Assembly (NCBI RefSeq): GCF_014197135.1
Contig: NZ_JACIFA010000009.1
Location: 89,699-153,698 of the forward strand
Source: Sphingomonas zeae
GTDB lineage: Bacteria; Pseudomonadota; Alphaproteobacteria; Sphingomonadales; Sphingomonadaceae
Length of the DNA stretch: 64,000 nucleotides
Reading direction: 5' to 3'
In this document: positions 1 through 8,249 of the stretch, one piece after another
Numbering within the stretch: position 1 is the first letter of the stretch
How the letters are laid out: every line of letters starts with the position of its first letter
Program-made: the position numbers and the translations under genes
The notes under the pieces: model-generated
Told to the model about the DNA's origin: nothing
Seen by the model: only the letters and a program-made list of their open reading frames with translations
The model's database searches: none

Positions 1-942
1 GTTCTCGAGGCCCAGCGCCTCGATCCGGGCTTGCTCTTCGTCGGTGAGGGGCCGAGCAACCGGGTGGAATTCGTGGAGCTGCCGCTCGACATCATAGGGG
101 ACGTGGGTGGCAGCGATCGGGGTCACGAACGCCAGACCCTGCGCGGCTGCGAGTTCCGCCGCGGCTGCCTCGAGCTTCTTGGTCGCCAAGTCCTCGAGGA
201 GGTCGACGTCGGTCCAGTTCTCGTCGTCGGTGTCGAGCGCGAATAGATCGCCGTCGATACGGCCGCCCGCGGCGACATAGGCTTCCCGCCCAACGAAGCG
301 CGCCTTGGCATCGTTTGGCCGCACGGTACCGTTGAGGATCGCGCGGCGAATGTTGTCGGGCTGCTTGCCGTAATAGGAATGCTTCATCTGCTCGAAGACC
401 CGCGCCTGGCGATCGACGTCGGCGGTCACGGCGTACGCCTGCGCCACGCCGAGATCGATTTCGTCCGATCCAAGGGCCTCGAAGATGGCCGGCGCGAGGT
501 CGGCGAGCCGCATGCGCTGCTCGACGAAACGAACGGTGACGGCCTGCTGGATCGCGACCTGTTCGACGGTCATGCCAAGCTGATCGATGAGATGCTTGAA
601 CGCGAGACAGTCGTCAGCCGGGTTCATCGGTACGCGCTGCCGGTTTTCCGCCAAGCTGGCGCCGACCGAAGCGGCATCATCAACCGACAGGACGAGCACG
701 GGAACCTCGTGATCAGCCGCAAGTGCGCCGCGCCCGATGAGCAGCTGAATGGCGCGCAGCCGTCGACCGCCGGCCTTGACGGTGAAGGTGCCGGCCTTCT
801 TGAGCGGCGTCACCACCAGATTTTGGAGGAGGCCGTTGGCAGCGATGCTGGCGGCGAGCTCCTCCAGGCCGACCTCCCGGCCACGCTTGCGCACATTGTC
901 GTTCGAGAGCGAAAGGTTTTTGACCTTCACGGACTTGATCAT
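1..942 (-). CDS. ParB/RepB/Spo0J family partition protein, 3' part outside window
   Basis: The ATG at 942 opens a frame that runs off the left edge (314 codons visible, no stop), so the C-terminus is missing. The first ~100 residues match a ParB N-terminal nuclease-like domain: a strand with GGRRLRA near residues 59-64 and an ENRQR box near 100-104. A helix-turn-helix-like segment follows near 125-150 (VEQVAIQQAVTVRFVEQ). Proteins of this shape on alphaproteobacterial plasmids bind centromere-like sites or act as ParB-like accessory factors. No ParA partner is visible, because the gene is the first in the window. It fits the plasmid-type genes further right. Whether it is a true segregation ParB or a ParB-domain regulator cannot be decided without the C-terminus. 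Confidence 0.82.
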   Translation of the reverse strand, partial: MIKSVKVKNLSLSNDNVRKRGREVGLEELAASIAANGLLQNLVVTPLKKAGTFTVKAGGRRLRAIQLLIGRGALAADHEVPVLVLSVDDAASVGASLAENRQRVPMNPADDCLAFKHLIDQLGMTVEQVAIQQAVTVRFVEQRMRLADLAPAIFEALGSDEIDLGVAQAYAVTADVDRQARVFEQMKHSYYGKQPDNIRRAILNGTVRPNDAKARFVGREAYVAAGGRIDGDLFALDTDDENWTDVDLLEDLATKKLEAAAAELAAAQGLAFVTPIAATHVPYDVERQLHEFHPVARPLTDEEQARIEALGLEN

Positions 943-1354
943 CGGTCGTCTCCATCCGGAGTTGGCGCGCCGTCGACGACGTCGCGCGAGCCTGAACCTC
1001 AGGCCCACCAAGCCGAAGGCTCCCTCTCCTCCACTTCGATGGAACAGGACGACCGAGATGACGCACACAGTAGATGCGACGTGACGGCATCCCGCTCGTG
1101 CGTTCGAGACCTGCCCGGGAAGGTTCCTGTCAGAAATCAGTCAGCCAGCGGACGGCAACGTGCCCCGAGAACGATCGCGCGTCTTGGATGGGACCGCAGA
1201 TCGTGGTCGTCGCCGATGCGCTGCCCTTAGCCATTCGCGCGATCCAAGGAGGGGGCGTCACATATAGTGGACCCGAATATACGCTAACGCCACGTCAGCG
1301 CGCCGTTTAGCGTCCCAATTGGGATGGTATTTCGGGATTATGGAAGTAGATCGG
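943..1354. other. Intergenic stretch, no gene recognised
   Basis: These 412 bases hold the upstream region of the ParB-like gene and the 3' flank of the cytochrome gene. The only short structure I see is a perfect 12-bp palindrome, TCCCAATTGGGA, at 1313-1324. No coding frame has a recognisable product, and I see no RNA gene. Confidence 0.5.
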
Positions 1355-1837
1355 TTAGCCGGTTCCACCTGAGACATCAGGAGCCACTTTGGGGTCCGGG
1401 TCCTGCGCCTTGCCGGTCGCGGGTGCCACCTTCTGGCTCGGCATAGCGGTGAGATAAGCAACGATCGCATCGACGTCCTTCTCGGCCACTGGCGCCTTAT
1501 ACACCTCACGCATCTTGGTGACGGTCGCCTTCCACTGATCCGCCGATAGCGCAGGCTGGGTCAGCGCCATGCTGGCTGAGTGGCACGAGGTGCAATTGGC
1601 ATTGATGACGTCGGCGTGCGGACCGTCGGGGTAGGTCGCGTCGTCGGCCGGCAGGTCGACGCTGGTCGAGGCAAGCGAGAAGCCGCGCGCTGACACGCTG
1701 GCGGCCGGCGCCGGCTCAGACATCTCGGAGATCGGAACGGGCGCCTTGCGGCTGCTCGGCGCGCCGATCGAGACGAGGATGATGCCGGTCAGGCCGATCA
1801 GGCCAGCAGCCATCATGCCGGGAGACGGAGTCTTCAT
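1355..1837 (-). CDS. Mono-heme c-type cytochrome, partner of sulfite dehydrogenase
   Basis: 160 residues. A hydrophobic N-terminal segment (about residues 8-25) should export or anchor it. A single heme-binding motif, CTSCH, lies at residues 82-86, and a methionine in LTAMPS (about 132) could be the distal ligand. The gene follows the molybdenum sulfite oxidase gene by 14 bp and has a good ribosome site (GAGGAG). This is the SorA-SorB arrangement, in which the cytochrome takes electrons from periplasmic sulfite oxidation and passes them to the respiratory chain. It is longer than the small SorB of the type example, with a Pro/Ala-rich linker before the heme domain and a low-complexity tail. 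The heme motif is seen directly; the electron-partner role is inferred from position. Confidence 0.85.
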   Translation of the reverse strand: MKTPSPGMMAAGLIGLTGIILVSIGAPSSRKAPVPISEMSEPAPAASVSARGFSLASTSVDLPADDATYPDGPHADVINANCTSCHSASMALTQPALSADQWKATVTKMREVYKAPVAEKDVDAIVAYLTAMPSQKVAPATGKAQDPDPKVAPDVSGGTG

Positions 1838-1851
1838 GATTTGCTCGCTCC

Positions 1852-3087
1852 TCAGGCCGCGATGATGGTGGTGGTTTCAATGTTGCCGCGCATGAACCCG
1901 CCGGGATTCCAGATCGGCTTCATCGGCTGAGCGACACCGTTGGTGTTCCAGCAGCGCACCATGATGGGGTTAGGCCCGCGTCTCAGCGGCACCCGCCCGT
2001 CCCAGCGCCGGAAGCTGTACCTGCCCTCGTCCGCTCCGAGCGTCGTCCTGTACCAGGTGCGGCCACCGTCCGACGACACATCGACCTTGGCGACGCCGCA
2101 ATCGCCGCCCATTGCGATGCCGCCGACCGGGATCGACGCTTCATAGGCGATCGCCTGACCATCGGGCAGGCTGGTCATCCAGCTACGCGGGATCATGCGA
2201 TTGATCGGTACGGTCGGGAAGTCCTTGGCACCGGGCGCGACATTCGCGCCGGGTGTCGCGGGGATCTTGTAGGCCTTGGCCATCCAATACTGGTCGTCAG
2301 GGCCGGGCAGTACCTCGATCGCGTTCAGCATCTTGACCCAATAGGTCGAGTACCAGCCCGGCACGATCAGCCGGCAGGGAAAGCCGTTGAGGAGCGGCAG
2401 TTGCTCGCCGTTCATGCCGAAGGCGATCATGACCTCGCCGTCGCGGGCATGGTCGATGTCGAGTGCCTTCTCGAAGTCAGGAGCGCCCGCCACGACCGGC
2501 TGATCGAGAGCGCCGAAGCGCACCTGCACCGCGCCTGCCTTGACCCCGGCGAGGTCGAGCACGTCGCGCAGGCGAACGCCGAGCCACTTGGCGTTGCCCA
2601 TCGCGCCATTGCCCCATTGCGCGCCGGCGACGCGCGGCTGGAACAGCCCGCGGCTGTTGCCCGAGCACTGGTTCACCGCCGCCATCTCGACCCGTGGAAG
2701 GCGCAGCAGCTGAGCGAGGCTGATCGACAGCGGCCGATTGACGTGGCCGAAGACGTTGAGGCGGAAACTTTCGACGTCGATCGAGGTCGGTATGTCGGCC
2801 CAGTGCCAGCGGACGAAGAACTGGTCGTTGGGCGTGAACACCGACTTGTCGAAGACCTCCATCGGCGTCTCCAGCAAGGGTGGATGGACGCGCTGGAGGA
2901 TCATGCTGCCCTTGCCGGGAAAGGCGCTGGTCATCGGCCGCTCGGCATTGCCGCCGGGCAGCTTCAGGTCGACGAGCTGCTGCGCCAGTGCCGGCGCGGC
3001 GGCAAGGCCGGCGGTGCCGAGCGCGGCATGGCTGAGGAAGCGGCGACGGCTGGTCTCACTCGCCAGCCCGGCGTCGAAATTGTCCAT
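1852..3087 (-). CDS. Tat-exported molybdopterin sulfite oxidase (SorA-like sulfite dehydrogenase)
   Basis: 411 residues from the ATG at 3087, which has AGGAGAG seven bases upstream. A longer frame upstream lacks a ribosome site. The N-terminus carries a twin-arginine signal (SRRRFL at 13-18, then a hydrophobic stretch ending APALAQQ). The SUOX-fold molybdenum domain contains the cysteine in the motif NQCSGNSRG, near residue 130, that ligates Mo. A dimerisation domain follows (VDVSSDGGRTW, then a C-terminal GNP-type strand). The enzyme family oxidises sulfite to sulfate in the periplasm. It sits between a TDT-type exporter and the c-type cytochrome, on the same strand as a LysR gene, so the four genes probably form one operon. 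A second, unexported sulfite oxidase lies divergently at 5344. Confidence 0.9.
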   Translation of the reverse strand: MDNFDAGLASETSRRRFLSHAALGTAGLAAAPALAQQLVDLKLPGGNAERPMTSAFPGKGSMILQRVHPPLLETPMEVFDKSVFTPNDQFFVRWHWADIPTSIDVESFRLNVFGHVNRPLSISLAQLLRLPRVEMAAVNQCSGNSRGLFQPRVAGAQWGNGAMGNAKWLGVRLRDVLDLAGVKAGAVQVRFGALDQPVVAGAPDFEKALDIDHARDGEVMIAFGMNGEQLPLLNGFPCRLIVPGWYSTYWVKMLNAIEVLPGPDDQYWMAKAYKIPATPGANVAPGAKDFPTVPINRMIPRSWMTSLPDGQAIAYEASIPVGGIAMGGDCGVAKVDVSSDGGRTWYRTTLGADEGRYSFRRWDGRVPLRRGPNPIMVRCWNTNGVAQPMKPIWNPGGFMRGNIETTTIIAA

Positions 3088-3143
3088 GACAAGGCTCTCC
3101 TGTGGCCAGTCACGCTGGCGGATCGAAGGGGCATTCTGCAAGT

Positions 3144-3165
3144 GATCGGACCGACTGATCCGATC
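3144..3165. promoter_or_regulatory. Hairpin between exporter and sulfite oxidase genes
   Basis: Perfect 7-bp arms GATCGGA and TCCGATC are separated by 8 bases, in the 89-bp gap between the TDT gene stop and the sulfite oxidase start. There is no U-tract, so it may be a processing or attenuating hairpin rather than a terminator. It could also be chance. Confidence 0.35.
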
Positions 3166-3176
3166 ATCATGGCGGA

Positions 3177-4328
3177 TCAGTTCGGGGTGGCGATGCAGGG
3201 CGAGACGAACAGGTTGCCCCGCCATGCACCGGCTAGCGTCTTGGCACCGACCAGCAGCCACATCGCCGCGAGCGCAACCGTCAGCACCGTGCCGACGATA
3301 CCGAAAAACATAAGGTTCAGCGTCGTGCCGAGGCGGAAGGTGGCGACGGTGTAGACGCCGAGCGGGAAGGTGTAGCCCCACCAGCCGAGGTTGAACGGCA
3401 CGCCCGCGCGCCAGTAGCGGATGGTGATAAGCGTCGCGAGCGCCAGCCACCACAGGCCGAAACCCCAAAGGCAGAGCCCGGCGACAACGCCGATCCCCTG
3501 CGCGACGGTGCCGACGCCGGCTAGCCCGTGCGCGGTGAGGATCGCCGGCGCATCCGCGCCGAGCACCAGCATGCCCAGAGCACCCGTGCCGATCGGCCCC
3601 AGCGCCAGCCAGGAAGATGCCGCCATGCTTTCATGCGGCAACTTGTGGAGTGCCATGCGCAGGATGAGGATGGCGAGGATGCCAAACGCGACCGGCACCG
3701 AATAGGCCCACAGCACATAGGAGGTCGCGAGCGTCACTATCTGCGCGTGGGGATCGGTTAGATGCGGCGCGAGCAGCCCGCCGCTGGCGCCCGCCACTTC
3801 GGCAGCGACGACCGGCAGCAGCCATACGGCGGTCATGCCGTCCAGGCTGTGCTCGTGGCGGGTAAACATCAGGTAGGGGATCAGCACGCCGCAGGCGAGC
3901 GACATGGCGACGTCGATCCACCACAGGATATGCGCGACCGGCACGATGCCATTTCCGAACCGCGCGATGCCGAAGGCGAGACAGCCGTTGATGATCGTCG
4001 CCAGCCCCATCGGAATGGTCCCGATGAACATCGACACGGTGTTGTGCCCGAAGATGCGCCGCGCCTCGTGCCCGAACATCACCCAGCGCGCGCCATAGAG
4101 GCCGGCGAACAGCGCGAAGAGCGCGATATTGAAGAACCACAACACCTCGCCGACAGGTTTAAGCGAAGGCCCGATGCCGGGCACCTGCGGCAGCGCGAGG
4201 GCAAGGATGCCCGTGCCCATCGTCGCGGCGAACCAGTTGGGCGTGAACTGGCGGATCATCTCGCGGGGGTGATCGAGCCGGCTGAGCGGCTTGAGGCCGC
4301 TGAGAACGGAGTGCGTGTCGGCAGTCAT
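3177..4328 (-). CDS. TDT/SLAC1-family anion transporter, likely sulfite exporter
   Basis: 383 residues with about ten hydrophobic membrane segments, starting with the family-typical FTPNWFAATMGTGILA near residue 29. This family (TehA, SLAC1, yeast Ssu1) contains channel-like or proton-coupled exporters of small anions, and databases often label it C4-dicarboxylate/tellurite transporter. Placement between a LysR regulator (4-bp overlap, 4325-4328) and a sulfite oxidase favours sulfite as the substrate, as for Ssu1. The role would be to remove sulfite from the cytoplasm to the periplasm, where the exported oxidase acts. Family membership is clear from the sequence; the substrate is inference. 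Confidence 0.85.
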   Translation of the reverse strand: MTADTHSVLSGLKPLSRLDHPREMIRQFTPNWFAATMGTGILALALPQVPGIGPSLKPVGEVLWFFNIALFALFAGLYGARWVMFGHEARRIFGHNTVSMFIGTIPMGLATIINGCLAFGIARFGNGIVPVAHILWWIDVAMSLACGVLIPYLMFTRHEHSLDGMTAVWLLPVVAAEVAGASGGLLAPHLTDPHAQIVTLATSYVLWAYSVPVAFGILAILILRMALHKLPHESMAASSWLALGPIGTGALGMLVLGADAPAILTAHGLAGVGTVAQGIGVVAGLCLWGFGLWWLALATLITIRYWRAGVPFNLGWWGYTFPLGVYTVATFRLGTTLNLMFFGIVGTVLTVALAAMWLLVGAKTLAGAWRGNLFVSPCIATPN

Positions 4329-5197
4329 GCGACCTGCTCCTTGATGAGATCCGTCAGCGCGTCGGCCGCGCGGGTGCGATAGCGTTCCTTGTGGCGCAGC
4401 GCGTGAAAGGCGCGGTCGGGCAGCCCGAGCGGCAGCTCGACGAGATCGCCAGCCTTGAGCGCGCGCGCGACGACCAATCGCGACAAGACGGCAACGCCGG
4501 CACCGGCCTCAACGGCGGTGCGCACCGCCTCGTTGGACGGCAGCGTCATCGCTATCGTCAGCTGGGCCGGATCAAACCCGCGCGTTCGCAGCACGTCCTC
4601 GAAAGTCGAGCGCGTACCCGATCCCTGCTCACGGACGATCCAGCGTGTAGTGCGCAGCCAGGCCTCGTCGATGCGTTCGGCTTCCTCGCGGCCGACCAGC
4701 ACCATTGGGTCATGCCCGACATTCCAGTGGGCAAGCGCCGGTTCGTCCACCTCGCCCTCGACAAAGCCGAGTTCCGCCGCGCCGCTCAACACCTGCGCTG
4801 CCGCGCCTTCGGTGTTGTCGATCGCCAGCTCGACCGCGATCTGTGGGTGGCGTTCGTGGAAGGCGGCGAGCTTTGCCGGCAACCAATAGCTCGCGATCGT
4901 CTGGCTGGCGACGATCCGCAACGAACCACGCGCGAGCCCGGCATAGTCCGCGAGCATCGTCTCGGCATGCGCTGCCCGCCCCAGCACCGCGCGCGCTTCC
5001 TCCAGAAAGCCGCGGCCTGCCTCGGTAAGCTGGATGCCACGCCCGACGCGGTGGAACAGCGGAACGCCGTAGCGCGCTTCGAGGGCCGCAACCGCCCCGG
5101 AGGCAGCAGACTGCGTGACGTTCAGCGCCTCCGCTGCCTTGGTGACGTGTTCGCGCTCCGCGACACCGACGAATATTCTGAGCTGCTCCAAAGTCAT
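4325..5197 (-). CDS. LysR-family transcriptional regulator of the sulfite locus
   Basis: 290 residues. The N-terminal winged helix-turn-helix (about residues 1-60: LEQLRIFVGVAEREHVTKAA, then NVTQSAASGAVAALE) is followed by a periplasmic-binding-like effector domain, as in CysB/CbbR relatives. It overlaps the downstream exporter gene by 4 bp, so the regulator is the first gene of the operon it probably controls. It is also divergent from the second sulfite oxidase at 5344. The 146-bp divergent gap carries an inverted repeat (5245-5274) suited to a LysR dimer or tetramer. The inducer is unknown; sulfite or a sulfur metabolite is a guess from context. Confidence 0.9.
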   Translation of the reverse strand: MTLEQLRIFVGVAEREHVTKAAEALNVTQSAASGAVAALEARYGVPLFHRVGRGIQLTEAGRGFLEEARAVLGRAAHAETMLADYAGLARGSLRIVASQTIASYWLPAKLAAFHERHPQIAVELAIDNTEGAAAQVLSGAAELGFVEGEVDEPALAHWNVGHDPMVLVGREEAERIDEAWLRTTRWIVREQGSGTRSTFEDVLRTRGFDPAQLTIAMTLPSNEAVRTAVEAGAGVAVLSRLVVARALKAGDLVELPLGLPDRAFHALRHKERYRTRAADALTDLIKEQVA

Positions 5198-5244
5198 GCA
5201 TCATATATCGCGTACTTAGATCGATACGACCAACCGTTTGATAT

Positions 5245-5274
5245 GGTCATTCCAATCTGGATATCGGAATGGTC
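5245..5274. promoter_or_regulatory. Inverted repeat, candidate LysR operator
   Basis: The arms GGTCATTCC (5245-5253) and GGAATGGTC (5266-5274) are near-perfect inverted copies around a 12-base spacer. They lie between the divergent LysR gene and the sulfite oxidase gene. LysR proteins typically bind such interrupted dyads upstream of both themselves and their target. Confidence 0.5.
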
Positions 5275-5343
5275 GGCAGCCTTTCGTCTGCGATGGTCTC
5301 GAAGACTTGAAGCGTTACGCGTGCCCGCGACGTTTGATCGTCC

Positions 5344-6411
5344 ATGACCGATATGATCGAGCGCAGTTCTGATCCCTACAATGCCAAGCCGACGCCCGGT
5401 GCGTTGATCGAGCGGTTTCTGACGCCGCAGGCGCTGTTCTACGTGCGCAGCCACGGGCCGGTGCCGGATCTGCCCGCCAATCATCGGATCGAGGTGAGCG
5501 GGAGGGGCATGGCGAGCCGCTTCTTCTCGGTGCAGGAACTGAAGAGCACGTTTGCCACGCGCACGGTAACGGCGGTTCTCCAGTGCGCCGGCAACCGGCG
5601 TACCGATCTCCAGCAGGTCGCCAACACCTCCGGCGATCCGTGGGACGTAGGCGCGATCGGCAATGCGGAGTGGACCGGCGTACGCTTGGCCGATGTGCTC
5701 GATGCGGTCGGCGCGCCGGATGCGTCCGAGCTGTTCGTGGCGTTCACCGGCGCGGACGAGGTGGACGTGGAGGGTGAAGAAGCCTTGTTCGGGGTATCGA
5801 TCGCCATGAGCAAGGCGCGGGAGCCCGACGTACTCCTCGCCTGGGCGATGAATGGCGAGCCGCTGACGCCCGAACATGGCGCCCCGCTCCGCATGGTGGT
5901 GCCTGGCTATGCCGGGGTCCGCAGCGCCAAATGGCTGACACGGATCGAGGTGCGTGAAACGCCCTCCGAGGCACCGATCCAGGCGCACGACTACAAGCTC
6001 TTCCCCGCCGCTGTGACGAGCGACACCGTCGACTGGAGCCAGGGTCTGACGATCAATGCCATGCCGCTCAACGCCGCGATCTGCTCGCCCGGTGCGGGCG
6101 AGAGTTTGGCCGCCGGAGAGGTGCGGATTGAGGGATATGCCATTGCCTATGACCGCCGTATTTCTCGGATCGAAGTGTCGGTGAACGGCGGTCGCGACTG
6201 GCAACAGGCGACCTTCGCCGATGATCCGGAGACGCGCTGGGGCTGGCGGCGCTGGATCCTTGACGCCACACTTGCCAAGGGACGCCAGCACCTTGTCGCC
6301 CGTGCCTTCGACGAGACCGGGCAGGGACAGCCCGAGCGGCCGGATACGATGTGGAATTTCGCCGGCTATCTGTGCACCGCCTGGCATCACGTTCACGTGC
6401 TGGTCGAATGA
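5344..6411 (+). CDS. Molybdopterin-dependent sulfite oxidase, no export signal
   Basis: 355 residues, SUOX family. The Mo-ligating cysteine is in LQCAGNRR at residue 81, and GNAEWTGVRLADVL follows as in family members. The C-terminal half is the Ig-like dimerisation domain (EVSVNGGRDWQQA, then WNFAGYL). There is no Tat or Sec signal and no fused cytochrome b5 domain, so the protein should be cytoplasmic, or its export differs from that of the SorA-like enzyme at 1852. The gene is divergent from the LysR gene and overlaps the MgtC-like gene by 4 bp (ATGA). Having two distantly related SUOX enzymes in one locus suggests oxidation of sulfite, or a related oxyanion, in two compartments. Confidence 0.88.
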   Translation: MTDMIERSSDPYNAKPTPGALIERFLTPQALFYVRSHGPVPDLPANHRIEVSGRGMASRFFSVQELKSTFATRTVTAVLQCAGNRRTDLQQVANTSGDPWDVGAIGNAEWTGVRLADVLDAVGAPDASELFVAFTGADEVDVEGEEALFGVSIAMSKAREPDVLLAWAMNGEPLTPEHGAPLRMVVPGYAGVRSAKWLTRIEVRETPSEAPIQAHDYKLFPAAVTSDTVDWSQGLTINAMPLNAAICSPGAGESLAAGEVRIEGYAIAYDRRISRIEVSVNGGRDWQQATFADDPETRWGWRRWILDATLAKGRQHLVARAFDETGQGQPERPDTMWNFAGYLCTAWHHVHVLVE

Positions 6412-6920
6412 TCGAAGCATCAGCGGCACCGGACGTCGCTTTCTGGATCGATGCGATTGGCCGGCTGGTGGTGGCGACCGCGGCCGGGATGGTGCTCGGC
6501 TGGGAACGCTCGCGTGAGAACCGGCAGATCATGGGCCTGCGGACGCTGGGTCTGGTCGGTCTGGCGAGTTGCATCGCCGTTCAGGCGATCGTGCATAGTG
6601 GCTTGCCGAACGTGAACGCCGATGCCGCAGGACGGGCGATGCAGGGCATTCTGTCCGGCGTCGGCTTCATCGGTGCCGGTGCGGTGCTGCGGGTCGGCCA
6701 GGGTCAGGAAGTGCATGGATTGGCGACCGCCGCGTGCATCTGGGTGACAGCCACGATCGGCGCGGCAGCAGGGTTGGCGGTGTGGCCGCTCATCATCGGC
6801 GGGGTGAGCCTTGCAATGCTCGTCCTGTTCGTCGGCGCGCCGCTGGAACGCCGCATCCGCGAGCGAGCCCGTCTGACGCCGGCCGAGACCGACAGGAAGG
6901 ATGTCGAGCGCAAGCCGTGA
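6408..6920 (+). CDS. MgtC/SapB-family membrane protein
   Basis: 170 residues from the ATG at 6408, which overlaps the preceding stop as ATGA, so translation is coupled. About four membrane helices are visible. Family motifs include RLVVATAAGMVLGWERS near the N-terminus, MGLRTLGLVG, and GVGFIGAGAVLR in the third helix. MgtC-like proteins in this group consist of only the membrane domain. They are linked to magnesium homeostasis or ATP synthase modulation in some bacteria, but most are uncharacterised. Its coupling to a sulfite oxidase gene is not explained by known function. Confidence 0.85.
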   Translation: MIEASAAPDVAFWIDAIGRLVVATAAGMVLGWERSRENRQIMGLRTLGLVGLASCIAVQAIVHSGLPNVNADAAGRAMQGILSGVGFIGAGAVLRVGQGQEVHGLATAACIWVTATIGAAAGLAVWPLIIGGVSLAMLVLFVGAPLERRIRERARLTPAETDRKDVERKP

Positions 6921-6971
6921 TCGCGCTGGACCGCCCGGTGCCCGTCGGCGCCGGGAGGCGGCAAGGCGCTA

Positions 6972-7742
6972 TCAGGACACAAGCGCGGCATCTGCCTGAC
7001 GCCGGACTTCATCGGCGATCGGATGCAGTTCGGCCGCGGGTCGCTCGCCCACCACACTATAGCCGATCCCGTCGACCGCCCATGTGACCCGGCCCATGGT
7101 CCCGCTGGACGTGCTGGTCATGCTCGCGGTCTTGTCGATCTGCATGGGCCTCGTCAGCACTGCAAGTTTCGACGCTTGCGGTCCGTCGTAGAGGAGCAGT
7201 GCCGCAGGGCCGTGGGGCGTCGCGACCAGTCGCCCCCCGCCATAGCGATAGCCGGCCGTGCTGAGGTCCGGGATCGTGACGCGCTCACCCAATCGAGCGG
7301 AGGTCCATCGGATCAGCATGGCGCGCTGGTCGGGGCCGATCTCCGCCGGTCGTATCCGGTCGGCGGCATAGACACGGAAATTATCACTCGCCTCGTTGGC
7401 CAGCGCCGCGATGCCCGCGCGGGGTTCGCCGCTCCACCGCGCGCTCGACCAGCCACCGCCAAACCCCAACGCCAGCAGAAGTGACGCGGCGATGGCGAGC
7501 TGCCAACGCGGTTGCCGTTGCCGTCCCCTGATCGCTGCCACGCGCATCGTCGCCGGGATCGGTTCATCCGCGACGGGGGCGAACAGGGATGCAAGGGCTC
7601 GCGCCTGCTCCGCCTGCTCTCGCACACGGGCATGCACGTCCGGCTGGCCTTCAAGATAGGCGTCGACCAGGCGCTGCCGCTCGGGCGACAGCCTGCCATC
7701 GATCCATGCGGCCAGATCGTCCTCGCCGATCGGGCTGGTCAT
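6972..7742 (-). CDS. Transmembrane anti-sigma factor
   Basis: 256 residues. An N-terminal cytoplasmic domain (EDDLAAWIDGRLSPERQ..., residues ~7-75) resembles the anti-sigma zinc-finger-like fold without an obvious HxxxCxxC. One membrane helix follows (about 80-98, LAIAASLLLALGFGGGW), then a C-terminal extracytoplasmic domain. Its start overlaps the stop of the ECF sigma gene by 4 bp, the usual translational coupling of a sigma/anti-sigma pair. It should hold the sigma factor at the inner membrane until an envelope signal releases it. Confidence 0.85.
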   Translation of the reverse strand: MTSPIGEDDLAAWIDGRLSPERQRLVDAYLEGQPDVHARVREQAEQARALASLFAPVADEPIPATMRVAAIRGRQRQPRWQLAIAASLLLALGFGGGWSSARWSGEPRAGIAALANEASDNFRVYAADRIRPAEIGPDQRAMLIRWTSARLGERVTIPDLSTAGYRYGGGRLVATPHGPAALLLYDGPQASKLAVLTRPMQIDKTASMTSTSSGTMGRVTWAVDGIGYSVVGERPAAELHPIADEVRRQADAALVS

Positions 7743-8248
7743 TGCACGCTCCTCAATCGCGGCCGTTCACCCTCCCGGAGGAGGGTCGCCAGACGGTCGC
7801 GCCCCCGCGATATGCGCGACATTACCGTGCCCAGCGGCACGCCGACTACGGCAGCGACCTCCGCATAGGGCAGGCCCTCGACCGAGACCAGGAGCAGCAC
7901 CGTTCGCTGTTCTTCAGGCAACGCATCAAGCGCGCGCAGCAGGTCGCGGTGGTGCAGGCCTGTGTCCTGATCGGCCGGGCGGCCGAGCGCGGCGTCGTCC
8001 ACGAGGTGGAGCGGAACCGCCGTACCTCGCCGGCTATGCTGCCGCTGATGATCGACCAACAAATTGTGCAGGATCGCATAGACCCACGGGCGGACCTCCG
8101 CACCCCGTCGCTGTCGCCAGCGCCCGACCGCGCGCTCCAGGCAATCCTGCACCACGTCATCCGCCATCACCCGGTCGCGCAACCACGACCGGGCATAGCG
8201 GCGCAGCCCGGGGATCAGCGGTTCGATCGCGGCGGCAAGCGGGTCCAT
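7739..8248 (-). CDS. ECF-family RNA polymerase sigma factor
   Basis: 169 residues with region 2 (MADDVVQDCLERAVGRW and WVYAILHNLLVDHQR) and region 4 (LPEEQRTVLLLVSVEGLPYA, then GVPLGTVMSRISRGRDRL). It starts 1 bp after the stop of the beta-propeller gene and overlaps the anti-sigma gene by 4 bp, so all four genes from 10074 to 6972 are one operon. A candidate ECF promoter lies in front of the first gene (10102-10130), which would give autoregulation. Confidence 0.92.
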   Translation of the reverse strand: MDPLAAAIEPLIPGLRRYARSWLRDRVMADDVVQDCLERAVGRWRQRRGAEVRPWVYAILHNLLVDHQRQHSRRGTAVPLHLVDDAALGRPADQDTGLHHRDLLRALDALPEEQRTVLLLVSVEGLPYAEVAAVVGVPLGTVMSRISRGRDRLATLLREGERPRLRSVQ

Positions 8249-8249
8249 C

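Noticed and set aside
1313..1324. 12-bp palindrome TCCCAATTGGGA as an operator
   Set aside because: A single short palindrome in a gap downstream of the cytochrome gene; no regulator or second copy supports a function.
2401..3354. 317-codon plus-strand frame
   Set aside because: It lies antisense to the SorA-like sulfite oxidase and exporter genes, which have clear motifs.
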